From the NCBI RefSeq assembly GCF_009727055.1, contig NC_052353.1, positions 48,764,981 through 48,828,980 of the forward strand: a DNA stretch of 64,000 nucleotides, in the 5' to 3' direction. A program made the position numbers and the translations under genes. How positions within the stretch are numbered: the stretch's first letter is position 1; every line of letters begins with the position of its first letter. The stretch comes from Benincasa hispida. Its lineage: Eukaryota > Streptophyta > Magnoliopsida > Cucurbitales > Cucurbitaceae. Below, piece by piece: positions 10,145 through 21,133 of the stretch. The notes beneath the pieces were generated by a model. The model ran no database searches. It was given only the letters and a program-made list of their open reading frames with translations, and was not told the origin of the DNA.

Positions 10145-11817
10145 TGATAATGGGCAGAAATGCACGTTATCATAGTGCTAAGTTCTTAAACAATGTTGGC
10201 TTGTATTGATAAAACATGTTAAATTGCATCCATTAAGCATCAATGTCATAATATTGCTGTCGCATGTGTTCAGCGCATTAAAACAGTTGATTTTTGTATT
10301 TTTGTGCAGAATATGCGATGACGCAAGGAAGAAATTGTGATCATAGGAAATCATTGGTTGAGCACAGCATTACCGCAAGGCTTTGCGGTGATCGTTTTTG
10401 CAAATATTCGCCTGAGAAGGATCGCCGCAACTTGGTCAGCGTAACATGATGGGCGCATCTGGGTGAAAGGCTAATTAATCGCGATGGGACAGAAAGCTGA
10501 TGACAGTCGAATCCGAATTAAGTTGACAGCCGATAACGATCACAAGTACATTAAGCTTTTCGGTGACAAATATTCGACACATCAGTCAGGAGAATTAAAG
10601 CCGTCCCATCCATGCAATCATGAGAGAGAAGCCGCCATTCACCCTGGATGTTCTATAAATACTAAGGGCGACCTTCAGAAAAGGGGTTCAGCAGTTCAAA
10701 ATTTCATACTTCAGTTTGCACGTCTTTGTTCATAGTTTTCTTTCGTTTTAAGGTGGACGCGAGAGAGAAGGTTGTGCCGACAGATCGTTTTGGTAAACTT
10801 AGAAGAGCATCGGAAGCTTCAAGGATAGAGAGAGAGTCGATGCCTGCAGAAGCGGGAACATCTTTTGAGCCGAATAGAGATTTACAGTGTAAAAGCCTTG
10901 GTCAGCAGGGAATTACTACTAGGCTCTCTACCTTTAACTTCCATTGTTATTTTGTACTCCATTTATTTATTGAAATGAAATCTACTTCTCTATATCTATT
11001 CACTCTCTATTATTTACGCATGAGTAGCTAAATCAGTTGAATGGGTTGAGAAGCATTTAGCTAGCACAAGTAGGGAATCTTCATTCTATGCGATTATCTT
11101 GTATTATGTATGCTTCATTTGTCCATTAGAGATACTCGAAAGGGTAGTCTAAGGACAGGATCTAGGCTTGAGAATGTCAGGTTAGAATCTAGGCTCGGGA
11201 GAGTCAGATTAGAACACATAATCAAGGGATAAGAGCTTAGGAATAAGCACTGTTTGCTATTAACGCATCGCATGCATCCTAGAGATAGGATATGATTGTG
11301 TGCAGTCACCTTGCCTTTATGCATCTTGCATCATCGCATAGGACAAGAGTAGAGACTTAGGAATACGCTCTATGGACACTTTTTCATTCAACACATGCAT
11401 CCTAGACTTAGAAGCATCGCATTTGCATTGGAAAATGACTTGCTGTGCATGGTTGTAGCATGATCGCATAGTTCGACGCATTCCTAAGTACCTCTAGCTA
11501 AAGACCTTATCAACCCGTTTATCCACATACTCAGTGTATCTATCACACAACTAACTTTTCTCAAATCCGTCGCATTTGTTTATTTTTCATTAATGCAATC
11601 AACGAAAAAACAACAACTCTTTATTTATTTGGTTACCGCAAAATTTTCATAAAAATTACCAACGCAACCTGTGTTCACAAGTCCCTGAGTTTGACCCTGG
11701 ACTTACCAGAAAACTCAGTGGAATTTATACTTGGATTCGGCTGAGGAAACTTGAGTGCACAATGCAATTTCACCATCGCATATCATCCATAATTCACTTC
11801 ATAAAAATAAAGTATCA
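10145..11817 (+). mobile_element. Solo LTR A (gypsy-like TGATAA family)
   Basis: It starts TGATAATGGGCAGAAATGCA and ends AAAGTATCA. The sister leader at 55115-56688 lacks it, which gives an empty-site control: the leader sequence GAAATTACT...GCATG...ATGAAATATAAGAG is continuous there at about 55660-55690. The flanking 5 bp are AAATG and GCATG, consistent with a decayed duplication of GCATG. It carries TATAAATAC at 10654-10662 and, near its end, the phrase CCCTGAGTTTGACCCTGGAC, which I associate with plant Ty3/gypsy LTR 3' ends. There is no internal region. Open frames at 10484-11324 lie inside it and are not credible genes. Confidence 0.82.
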
Positions 11818-12357
11818 GCATGCATCATGAAATATAAGAGTAATATTTTGCATGTAGTGAGCATTATCATGCATCATCTTTTTATTATAAATGTTATAGT
11901 CTAAGGGTGAATGGAAGCATGTTTTGCTTGTTTCATTGTGTTTTTGTATAAGTGTTATATCAAAGAAGTAGCAATGAATGGACAATGCATTGAGCATGAC
12001 ACTTAGGCCGTTTATAATCGTTATGAATGCCTTGCATGTGTTAGCTTTGCATTGTAGTTATTTCTGTTTATAAATGTTATAAAAAAAATTAGAAATCAAT
12101 AATTTAGAGTTGCATGCGGACTTAGGGTGAACTCATTTTCTAAAAGGGTTTTAAAATTGGATTTAGATAGACCTAAGTTCAGTGGTTCTAAAGAGTTTAG
12201 TAACCTAGATTAATCTTTTAAAATCGGTTTAATAGGATTAAATTGGTTGGCATAAAAGATTAAATTTGTTGTAAATCTATCTATAAGGGACCTTTTGTCT
12301 AAGGCGGGCTCTGGCTAGGCTGGGGTTCTTAAGTTGACGGAAATGTAACACTCCTAC

Positions 12358-12781
12358 CTGGGAACCTATACATTGTTCAATGAATAAAATGAGCGTTATT
12401 AAATTCTGGCATTTACTCATATCCAATAAACAAAGCTCATTGGTTATCTTATGTGAACTTAAGCATGTATATGTAATATACAAGTGGATCATGCCTTAAG
12501 TGGTAACCTAATTCGGTCTGTAGAAAGGGATTTAAGGTGGGATACCTGATCCTAGTGACACTACGGATATTCGACCCGCTTGTAGAGGTTTGCAAGTGTG
12601 TAAACTACTACAGTATGTGATCCTGACCATTCCGGTTGGAGACGGGAGGCAGGGTCCTATACAAAGAGTGTATAAGACCTGGACCACGAGATGACTAGAT
12701 TCTGCAATAACGGGCGTTGATACAGAACTGCATCACCTAAACGACCAAAGGACATACCCTCCCAATTCTGGAGTGTTCTGG
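12358..12781 (+). mobile_element. Copia family 1 LTR fragment
   Basis: From ATACATTGTTCAATGAATAA onward it matches the early part of the full LTR (about 6723-7150), including the stretch around CCTATACAAAG. It is truncated at both ends, by the leader on the left and by gypsy pol on the right. Confidence 0.75.
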
Positions 12782-15355
12782 ATATTTTATTTCAGGTCGA
12801 ATTGCTGAAAGGAGACGAACCTAAGTACGACCTGTGTCACGAGATATAGGAGCTTCGAATCCTTCGTGATGCCCTTTTGGCCTCACCAATGCTCAGCAAC
12901 GTTCTGTACCTTAATGAACAAGTGTTTCACGAATACCTCGACAAATTCGTCCGTAGTGTATCTGATGAACATTGTTGGTCTATTAGTGCCTCGCTGGCAG
13001 GCACGCATCGACATCACTCCAACTAGTCTTCGAAAAGCTGATGGAGAAATCAGTTGTTATGTAAAGAGAGAAAGTGTTCCTTTGCCCAAAGAGCGCATAA
13101 TTTCCTCGGCCACGCTGATTGAGTGTGCGTTCGATTGTATTGGAAAGAGCGGCAAGGTAGCCGCGATTAGAGACTGGAGGGTACCATCATCCGTGACGAA
13201 CTACGATCCTTCCTCGGACTTAGCCAACTTACTTATAGACGATCGTAGAAGGATTCTCGAGAGAAACAGTGCCATTAACCGAACTGTTTGAAGAAGGATA
13301 ACAATAGAGCTGGGACTCCTGAATAAACACAATCGTCAAAGCCGCCTTTGAGGCTTTGAAGCGAAGTGATGATTGAGGCGGGCCGGTTCCTCAAAATTGG
13401 CCGACGTGACCAAGCCATTTAAAGTAGGAGATTGTTGCTTCTGACTTCGCGTTGTGGGGGTGTTCCTCCTCCAGGACGAACACCCATCGCGTATGAGAGT
13501 AGCGAAACTAAATGTGCCGAACGGAGGCTATGCCGCCCTCCGAGGAAAGAGATGTTAGCAGTAGTTCACTACTTGAGGGGCCTGGAGACAGTATCTCTTG
13601 AGGGACCAAGTTCGTTGGTCAAGACCGACAACAACTCCATTTGTCACTTCTTCAACCACGAAGTTGTCGTCGCAAACAGGCCACGGTGGCAGGAGTGTCT
13701 TAGCGGAGTTCGACTTCCATTGAACATAGACCGGGGAAAAGTAACCAAGCGGCGATTGCTTTAGCCGAAAGAGCGGGAACATGCGGCCCTATGATGGTTT
13801 CGCCAGCCTACAAGCAAGTACGTTGAGTGCGCAACAGTACGAGAAAAACTGTCAAAACTCACTTTGACAACGACACAGCGGGCACCAGGCCATCCTACAA
13901 GTTTTGGCCAGAGAGGGAAGACACGCTAGTTCTGCGGTGGAGATGACTACATTATACACCAAGTGGTATCGCCTCTACATCCCCAGATCCGGGGAGTTAC
14001 GAAGTGTCACTGATGCAAGGAGTGCCACGACCACACCGTGCGGCAGGACATAATGCGTTTGGCCAGAGGACTTATGCCTTCTTGAAACAAGGGCTACTAT
14101 GACCAAAGCCTTCAGGACGATGTCATGCATTTACCAAGACTTGCCTTGTCTGCCAACAAGATAAAGGTCGAAAGGGCGAAATTGCGGGTTGCTGGAACCC
14201 CTACCTGTTGCCCTCTAGACCACCTGGAGATGTGTCTCTACGACTTCATCACCCATTTGCCTAAGTAGAGAGAGTTCGAATCGATCCCTTGTTATCATCG
14301 ATCGGTTCTCAAAATATTAGCCACTTTCGTCCCAACGCCGAAAATGTGCACAGCCGTGATGACTGCCCAGCTATTCTTCAAACACATCGTGAAATTTTTA
14401 GGGTGTCCCGCGAGCATTGTAGCGATCGGGGACGGAAAGATTCACTGGACATTCTGGACCGAATTGCTTCAAAATATTGGGTTCAACATGAATATCTCTC
14501 TAGCTACATTCCCAAACTGACGGCCAGGCACGGAACGTTTCAAACAGTATGCTCGAGGGAAATATCTGCCGTCACTTTATCGACGCTAGGCAGAAGAACT
14601 GGGTCCAGTTGTTAGATGTGGCTCAGTTCAAGCTTCAATAGCCAACAGAGTTCCGAACGACCGGAAAAAAACGCCCTTCGAAGTGCTTGTGTGCGGGAGA
14701 CAGCTCACTCTATGCCACACTTGGTGGGACCATCCTTATGCAGGGAAAAGTCCTCAGCACATAACTTTTCATAAGCAGTGGACAAACCCTTGAGATAGCT
14801 CGCGGCTACCTAGAAAGAGCATCAAGAAGAATGAAAAAGTGGGCTGATAATAAGCGGAGGGCCTCCGAGTTTTCAAGCTGAGGACAAGTGGTCCTGATCA
14901 AGCTACGACCGAACCAGTTTTCGTTTCTGAGGCCAGAGAGACCAACGGCTTAGTAAGGAAATATGAAGGTCACAGTTTGGAGATAATTGAGAATGGTCGG
15001 GAGAACCTCATTATAAGGTTCATTTACCCCTCATGGATGAAGATCAAATCCCGTCATCCATGTGAGTATCCTTGAAGCCCTACATCCGATCCCGAGGATG
15101 AACAAAACAAACATGCAAAGGCGCCCACCATCACGATGAAGAGTTCCGCTGAGCGAAGAAGTTGCACAAATCCTGGTAAAACGTACACGCCGTATTGGGA
15201 AGACCCAGACGAGAACTGACATATCTTTAGTGAAATGGAAGGATCTCCCAGACGAAGAGGATCAGTGGCCGAGCGGCCGAAAGATTGAAAGAATGGCAGC
15301 TCCAGCCATCGCAGATTTTGAACAAAGTCAGTTGCACGGGGACGTCAAACCAATT
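12782..15355 (+). pseudogene. Ty3/gypsy element 1 pol remnant: RT, RNase H, integrase, chromodomain
   Basis: A chromovirus-type pol can be followed through many frameshifts. RT is at about 12800-13290 (MPF, ATFCTLMNK, then VVYLMNIV where YLDDIV is expected, so the catalytic aspartates are lost; AIRDWRVPSSVT follows). RNase H is at 13480-13750 (PIAYES, AERR, KEMLAVVHYLRG, VKTDNNS, RWQE). The integrase core is at about 14280-14700 (TAQLFFKH, SDR, FWTEL, WVQLLDVAQF). A C-terminal region (AYLE-like, MKKWAD) and a chromodomain at about 15225-15340 (VKWKDLPDEEDQW) follow. Each block is only tens of codons long before a frame change, so the gene is dead. The 5' half (gag, protease, early RT) is missing; the left edge is a family-1 LTR fragment. 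Open frames at 12866-13291, 13432-13764, 14289-14615 and 15230-15436 are pieces of it. Confidence 0.85.
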
Positions 15356-15368
15356 AAGTGGGGGAGAA
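15356..15368 (+). promoter_or_regulatory. Polypurine tract of gypsy element 1
   Basis: AAGTGGGGGAGAA lies directly before the LTR start and directly after the chromodomain region, the normal place for a plus-strand primer. Confidence 0.7.
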
Positions 15369-15884
15369 TATCACGGTCATGCTGTCCAGGGCTTGTTGCC
15401 CCATCGACCGTATGCCCGATTCCGACCCCCTTCTAGCAACTTTCATATCTTGTATTGTTATTAGCTGTTAGCTTGGCTTTCTTACATTCATTGCTAAGTG
15501 ACCACTCCGCCCTTTTGCATATTGCAAGGGGGCCGGTTGGCTGTTTTTGTTCAGAATGCACTATATGGGGATAAGCACTAACCATCACTTCCTCATACCC
15601 GGAGTAGTACTCTATTAAATTTGTTGTTGTTGCTTTTGCTTTCTTAGTTTCACTACAAATTTTCTTTCTTTATTCCACACTTCACAAAACTTCTTACGGA
15701 AAACCTTTTCTTCTAAAAACCCGTTTTTTCTAAAACCGTTTCCCTAAAACGCGGGGTGGAGGTTGCGAGAGGGGCAACTCGGTGTGCCATCGGCATCCGT
15801 ATTCGAGTCGGCTGACTTGTTATGTGAGTGGGAACAAGTGCCGCACAATCGCTAAGAGAAGCTTTCTGAAGAGCGATTGTGACA
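15369..15884 (+). mobile_element. Gypsy element 1 LTR
   Basis: A 516-bp unit runs from TATCACGG, probably a mutated TGTCACGG, to TTGTGACA. The ends are short inverted repeats (TGTCAC/GTGACA) as expected for an LTR. It follows a polypurine tract. What follows it is the gag region of a different gypsy element. Confidence 0.7.
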
Positions 15885-17040
15885 GGTAGCATCCTGTTCG
15901 CTCAGATGGCCTTAGTTCTTATCGAAGTATTAGAGACGATGAGTAACCCAAGAGAAGCATTCCCCATCATCAGAAAGAAACTTCAACCGAACAAAGGGAA
16001 GCAAGTGACAAGAAGGTCTTCTTCGTCAAAAGCAGAAAATCAAGAGGAATACACACACCTGCGAAGCAAGGGAGATCCCATTGTTTGCATATGCGACTGG
16101 AGGAAACTTAACGGGTAACCGATCTTCAAGAAGAAGATGAAATCCAGACGGATGGTTACATAAGGTAGAGAGGTACTTTGTTGGTGAACAGATTATCGGA
16201 GAATTGAATAAATTAGACGCAGTTTGAATGTTTGGAGGGGAAGCCCGCTCGATTGTTATCAATGAGGGTAGACCGATTGGGTCGTCGGGTGCAGTTAGTA
16301 GGTCTCAGTTCAGAGAGCCTATTTTTTTACGAGGTTTTTGGCCGGCGAGTGAAGCAGACCCGTTACGCCTTAGAGTGATTGCGGCTACAACAAGTGAAGA
16401 CGACCAGTGAGGGATTACCAAAGGAAGTTTGAACGATACTTCGGCTGGGGCTGAAAGAGCTGGGCACGATAAAAGCCTTGGAGAGGCAAATTTTCTTGTT
16501 GAGCTTAAAGAGGGAAATCCAAATCGAGATGTAGAAATTGAAAGGCCCGAGGCTTTGAAGCCCCAAAATGCCAGATGGCCCAATTTGATCGAGCGAAGAC
16601 CAAATTACATGGCAACGCGCCTGGGTAAAGAGGCCGGAGTGGAGAAGGATCCATAAGCGAATGCGAAGATGGAGAGCACGAGGTTTGGATCGCAGTAGCC
16701 GTGCGGTCAGCAAACCCAAATAGTCGAACCATTCACAATCCAACCCGAATGGGGGAAGCTCGACCGGCGTCCTCTACCATGATTGTAGCGCGAGGGGAAA
16801 ACAGGGAGAAAGGGTCGACGGCCGAACTCGTTTCCAAAGGCTATCCATGCATCGAGATGAAGGAAAACGAGATAAGGGGCCTGTGCTTTAGATGCCGACA
16901 AGAAGATGTTTAGTTTTGGCCATCAATGCAAAAAGACGGGAACTGCCAATTCATGTATTGTTCAGGAGGGGAAGATTTAGCAGAGGATGGGGAGGAACCG
17001 ATATATTTAAATATGAAACCAGACAGAAATAGCGGATGAC
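15885..17040 (+). pseudogene. Ty3/gypsy element 2 gag remnant
   Basis: It is decayed gypsy gag. At about 16165 the text AERYFVGEQ resembles the AERYF motif of plant gypsy capsid. Pieces of capsid follow through 16660 in two frames, for example VELKEGNPN and ERPEALKPQNARWPNLIERR. The zinc knuckle is at about 16882-16930 (GLCFRC, then a frameshift before GHQCKK). Minus-strand frames at 16026-16262, 16305-16743 and 16707-16901 are shadows. Stops and frame changes are frequent. Confidence 0.65.
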
Positions 17041-17640
17041 GCGAAGGAGATGGGTGAACCTTTTCCTTTAAACTCATTTGGTTGGGCTAAGCTCACAAAA
17101 AACGATCAGGTACAATGAGAGTCATGGGTGATGGGCAGGTTGTTGTATTGATTGATGGGGGAGCAATGCAAACTTCATCACCTCAGAGTTAGTTCACGGA
17201 ATTTGCAGCTGCCAATATCACCCCCTAACGGGTATTGATTGTATTGTGGGCTCGGGGGGATCCGTTCAAACCACCGGAGTGTGTTAAAGGTGTGTATATC
17301 CACCATTTCAATTATCACATTATACAAGATTTTCTCCCTCTACCTTTGGGCAGCGCGGACATTATTCTGGGAGTATTGTTGGCTGGATAACTCTTGGGCA
17401 GTTTATTTATCGATTATAGGACTGTCAACCATGAATTTCAAAGTTGGGGAGTGGACAGTCCAATTGACAATGAGAACAAGGCTTTGGTTAAGTTCACAAA
17501 TATCTTGAAATCCATGGCCAAGGAAATTTAGAGGAGGGACCAGGTGTCTGATTAGAATTAAACACCTTAGAACCTGAACCGGGATAAGGCTAGTGAAGAA
17601 GAAAACAGTACAATCAAGACCATGGGAGATAAAACTGATG
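17041..17640 (+). pseudogene. Ty3/gypsy element 2 protease remnant
   Basis: An aspartic-protease motif is visible at about 17133-17165 (VVLIDGGA). A second block at 17320-17510 in another frame resembles the typical LGSADIILG...WL...F.VG segment; here it reads ARTLFWEYCWLDN and MNFKVGEWTVQL. A tail SQIS matches the usual linker to RT. The order gag, protease, RT is intact, the coding is not. Confidence 0.65.
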
Positions 17641-18622
17641 TATCTCAGGAAATTCAGCAGGTACTAAGGAAAATTTGCAAGCAGGTTTTCCAAACACCAT
17701 CTGAACTGTCTCCACACCGAAGACAGGCATCAACACCATTGAGCTACTACTAGGCGGCGGATCCGATTCAATTGTAAGGCCTTATAGATACCCCACAATT
17801 TCCAGAAAGATGAAAATGAAAGGTTGGTCAAGGAGATGTTGATGGGCAGGGGTCATATCAGCCAAGTTTGAAGTGCTTTTTCTAGTCAGTATTAACTGGT
17901 TCAAAATGCAAAGATGGGAGCTGGCATTTCTGTGTCAAAACTAACCGACGCCTTGAATTAATGCCACCATCCCATATAAGTACCTTTATTCCCATTGTTG
18001 ATGAATTTTTTTCGACAAACTCATATGGTGTTCATAATCTTTTAAAAAATTGACTTAAAAATTCAGGTTATCGTTTCAAATCTGAGTTCACAAGGGACAT
18101 CCACAAAACCCTTTGAACACACGAGGGCCTATGAGTTTGGTAATGCCCTTCGGGGTTGAGGAATGGCTCATCGACTTTCCAAGCCCTCATGAATGAAATC
18201 CTCAAACCGTATCTTCCTCAATTCGCTTTGGTCTTCTCGATGTCATTCTGTTTTATAGAAGGACATTTGGAGAACACATGAGCCATTTATCAAACAGTCT
18301 TGGAGGTATTGATTGAGAACCAACTAGAAATAAAAAAAAAATTAAAATAAAAAAAAAAAAAATGAAATAGGCAAACTTTGAAGAAGTGTTCAATTTGCGG
18401 GTAACGAGCATTGAGATATTGTGGGACATAAATTTCGTGCATAAGGGGTATCAGTCGGTCCATCCAAGTGGAAGCAATGAGGCAGCTGGCCCGTACACCA
18501 TATAATGTTAAAGGAATTGAGGGAACTTCCTTGGGCCTTCACAGGCTATTACAGAACAACCATTTGTTATGCCAACTATGGCACAAAGCCTTGCCAGCTG
18601 ACTCTCAATTACTAGTGCAAAA

Positions 18623-18666
<44 letters not shown>

Positions 18667-19290
18667 GACTAAAGAAAATTTTTTTTAACAAAAAAAAAAA
18701 AAAAAAAATAAAAAAAAAAAAAAAAAACACAACAAATAGATGATAATAAAAAAAAAATTCTTCTTTTTTTAATGGGAAGTAGAGTCAAGTTTCTCATTGG
18801 AGTGAGGAAACACGGAGGATGCGATTTCAACGCTCTTAAAATTCCCACCATGATGTCATGTATCAGTGTGGGATTACCCAACTTTCAAACAAGGCCTTTT
18901 GTTTCTGTAGATTGACAGATGCATTAAGGTGTTGGGGTGGCGGCTGTGTTGATGCAAAATAAAAAGACATTGGTTGTATTTTCAACCAAGCACTACCTCT
19001 TACTCATCGTTTCAAGGCCAGTATACGAGCGGGAATTAAGGCCATGCGTGTTTGCGATTCAAAAATTGGAGACCCTACTTCTAGGGAAGACATTCATAAT
19101 CAAGGAACAGACTAGAAAAGCTTAAAATTTCTTCTAGAACAGATCGTAATCGTCGGAGATTACCTACGGTTGATCGCCAAACTCATGGGATATGACTTTG
19201 CATGAATACAAACGGGAACTGAAATTCAGCCGCGGATGCTCTCTCTCGACTACCAACCTCATGTTAGAACTTGGAGTGCTCAGTGTAATG
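17641..19290 (+). pseudogene. Ty3/gypsy element 2 reverse transcriptase and RNase H remnant
   Basis: RT starts near 17700 with RPYRYP (about 17780). DGSWHFCV lies at about 17913 and THE/AYEF near 18120. The active site (about 18225-18260) reads LDVILFYR where F.DDILVY is expected, so the second aspartate is gone. The segment around GVSV.PSK is at about 18445. RNase H follows at 18915-19110 (VLMQNKK, PVYEREL, VFAIQK, LLGKTFIIK), then KLMGYDFA and ADALSR-like text to 19260. An A-rich block (18602-18760) interrupts the domain boundary. Multiple frameshifts. Confidence 0.8.
18602..18760. repeat. Poly(A)-rich low-complexity block inside gypsy pol
   Basis: About 120 nt are almost only A, interrupted by a short CGACTAAAG...TTTTTTTT segment and a few other bases. 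It falls where the coding RT/RNase H linker should read a few AAA/AAG codons. Either a slippage expansion or a sequencing or assembly artefact. Confidence 0.85.
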
Positions 19291-20821
19291 AAAGCGGTTG
19301 AATACCTCTGTTTTGTTGAACAAGTGGGGTGCGGATGAGGAATTGAGTGGGATCTGGCAAGCATTGTCAACTTGCGTCAGCCTACTCAACCGCGAATACA
19401 ACATTAAGGGTGAACTGCTATACTATAAAGGAAGGACGTACTATCCGGCCACTTTCACCCACAATTACCTCTATTTATTACATTGAGTTCCACAATAGCC
19501 CTATAGGAGGACACCAAGGGAAGCTTGAAGGACTTTACCAGCGGCTGTCCAAGGAAGTATATTGGAGAGAATGAAGAAAGCAGTTCAGCAGTTTGGTGGC
19601 AGGACTGTGGGAATTCCAACAGGCAAGTACCTATCCCTTTCACCAGCGGGCCTCTACAAGTTCACTATTCCTGACAGAGTATGGGTGGATATTCTCCATG
19701 GACTTTAATTGAAGGTCTTCCAACAATCTGAAGGATTTCGATACCATCATGGAGTGGTTAGGAGCCGATTGTTCCAAAGTATGCCCATTTCATCACTCTC
19801 AAACATCCATTTTCTTGCTTTAAATCTATGGCTGAGGTCTTTTGTTAAGAAGTTGTGCCACTTACATAGGTTTACCCTCGAAGCGCATTTTGTGTCCGAT
19901 TCGTGACAAAATAATTTAATCAGTTTATTCTAGGAAGAGCTCTTCCCATATTGATGGGAAACTAGTTATGCCCGAAGTACAACTTTACCATCCCCAGACA
20001 ATGGCAAATAGAGGTATAATAAAGTAGTGAAACTTATTAGATGTTTTACTATGAGCAACCCTAAGCACATGGGCTAAGTGGGGTGCCTTCGGGCCGAGTT
20101 CTAATTATAACACATCCTTTCACACAGCCTACCCAAGCCACTCCCTTGAAGTTTTTGTATGGCTGCCCCCCACCACACAGTAACTCGGATACTGAAATGG
20201 TTCTAGCTCAATCAACGAAGCTCGACATTTCAGCTACGAGAATAGAGATATGATGATTAAGCCAAAGCCTTAAGGACTCGCTACACAAGGCTCCAACAAA
20301 GAATGGTTAAGACGGCCTAATGCAAATAAAGATGGAAATTTAGCGTAGGAGACTAGATCTACCTTAGCGTCAAAAAACCATATAGACAGTTTCATCTATA
20401 GCCAAGCACAAGCATTCCAAAAGCTTGGGCACCACTGTTTGTTGGGGCCGTCCTTCAGGGTGACTGATCGCATCAGCGAAGAACAACATACAAGCTTCTT
20501 TGCATTACAGGCCGGCAACAGGTATCCACCCTGTGTGTTTCAATATCAGTCCTTCGGAAGGCAGTCGACTAGGCAAATCTGCCCAAACTTAACCCAAATC
20601 CCCCTAATAGCTTGTCGAGCGAGTGATGTTTTATAACACAACCTTGCTGAGTTGTTAGGCACAGAACTTCACCTTCCAGAATCAACAAACAGATTGTATT
20701 AATTCGTTGGAGAAATGAGACTAAAATCTGAGGCCAAACATGGGCAGCTTCCAGGACTTAATCAATGACCAATTTCTTGATTTCCACCTGAGGACAAGGT
20801 GGCTCTTTGGGGGGCAGGTAT
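19291..20821 (+). pseudogene. Ty3/gypsy element 2 integrase and C-terminal domain remnant
   Basis: The integrase zinc-finger side is at about 19475-19575 (EFHNSPIGGHQGKLEGLYQRLSKEVYWRE split across frames). The catalytic core follows at 19690-20140 (SMDF near 19697, FDTIM, then KLLDVLL- and TTHPFT-like text in other frames). The C-terminal part has KPYRQF near 20378, and the last recognisable text is FLDFHLR near 20775. The expected ending DFHLEDK is altered. A chromodomain-like tail is too decayed to call. The polypurine stretch GGGGGG (20810-20815) precedes the LTR. Confidence 0.7.
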
Positions 20822-21133
20822 TGATAAAGGACCCTTAATAACCAAAGTATATGAAGAAGGAAAGAAAATGAAGAAAAAATAAGTAAGTTTAGGAAAATAT
20901 GAGAGAAATAAGAGCTAGGAATATGTTAGTTAGAGAGAAAAACAAAACAGGAAAAGAGAGAAGAAAGGGGCCACGGGAAGGGGCTAATTTGTAAGGTTCA
21001 TTGAGGCCATGAGAGGGCATCGGCAATTTTGTATCAATTCTCATACTTTTTTGAGACTGATGGGAGAGAGGGAGAACTTCTCAAATCTTCCCTATTTAAT
21101 AAAATAAGGGAAAAGACATTCCCAACCTTATCA
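20822..21133 (+). mobile_element. Gypsy element 2 3' LTR
   Basis: A 312-bp unit starts TGATAAAGG and ends CCTTATCA, giving near-perfect inverted termini. It follows the end of pol and a G-run polypurine tract. Its 5' partner is not in the window: the LTR at 15369-15884 is a different sequence. Confidence 0.72.

Larger units (their letters stand above)
8951..12357 (+). mobile_element. Copia family 1 5' leader, non-coding, interrupted by a solo LTR
   Basis: The sequence downstream of the PBS has no supported open frame. It is collinear, on the opposite strand, with 55115-56688, showing that it belongs to the family and is not random flank. Relative to that copy it carries one extra block, the solo LTR at 10145-11817. 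It includes a CGATCG cluster (9240-9880), a conserved stem-loop (9902-9921) and TTATAA-rich sequence after the insertion. It ends where a fresh family-1 LTR fragment begins, next to a short direct repeat (CCAGGTAGG, seen doubled in the sister copy near 55128). Open frames at 11815-11997 and 12277-12492 are in this leader or at its junction and are not credible genes. Confidence 0.75.

Noticed and set aside
16305..16743. Minus-strand frames of 92 and 126 codons
   Set aside because: They are shadows of decayed plus-strand gypsy gag, for which motif matches exist.
18602..18760. Poly(A) tail of a LINE or processed pseudogene
   Set aside because: Gypsy pol continues on both sides in the correct domain order and no inserted sequence precedes the A-run.
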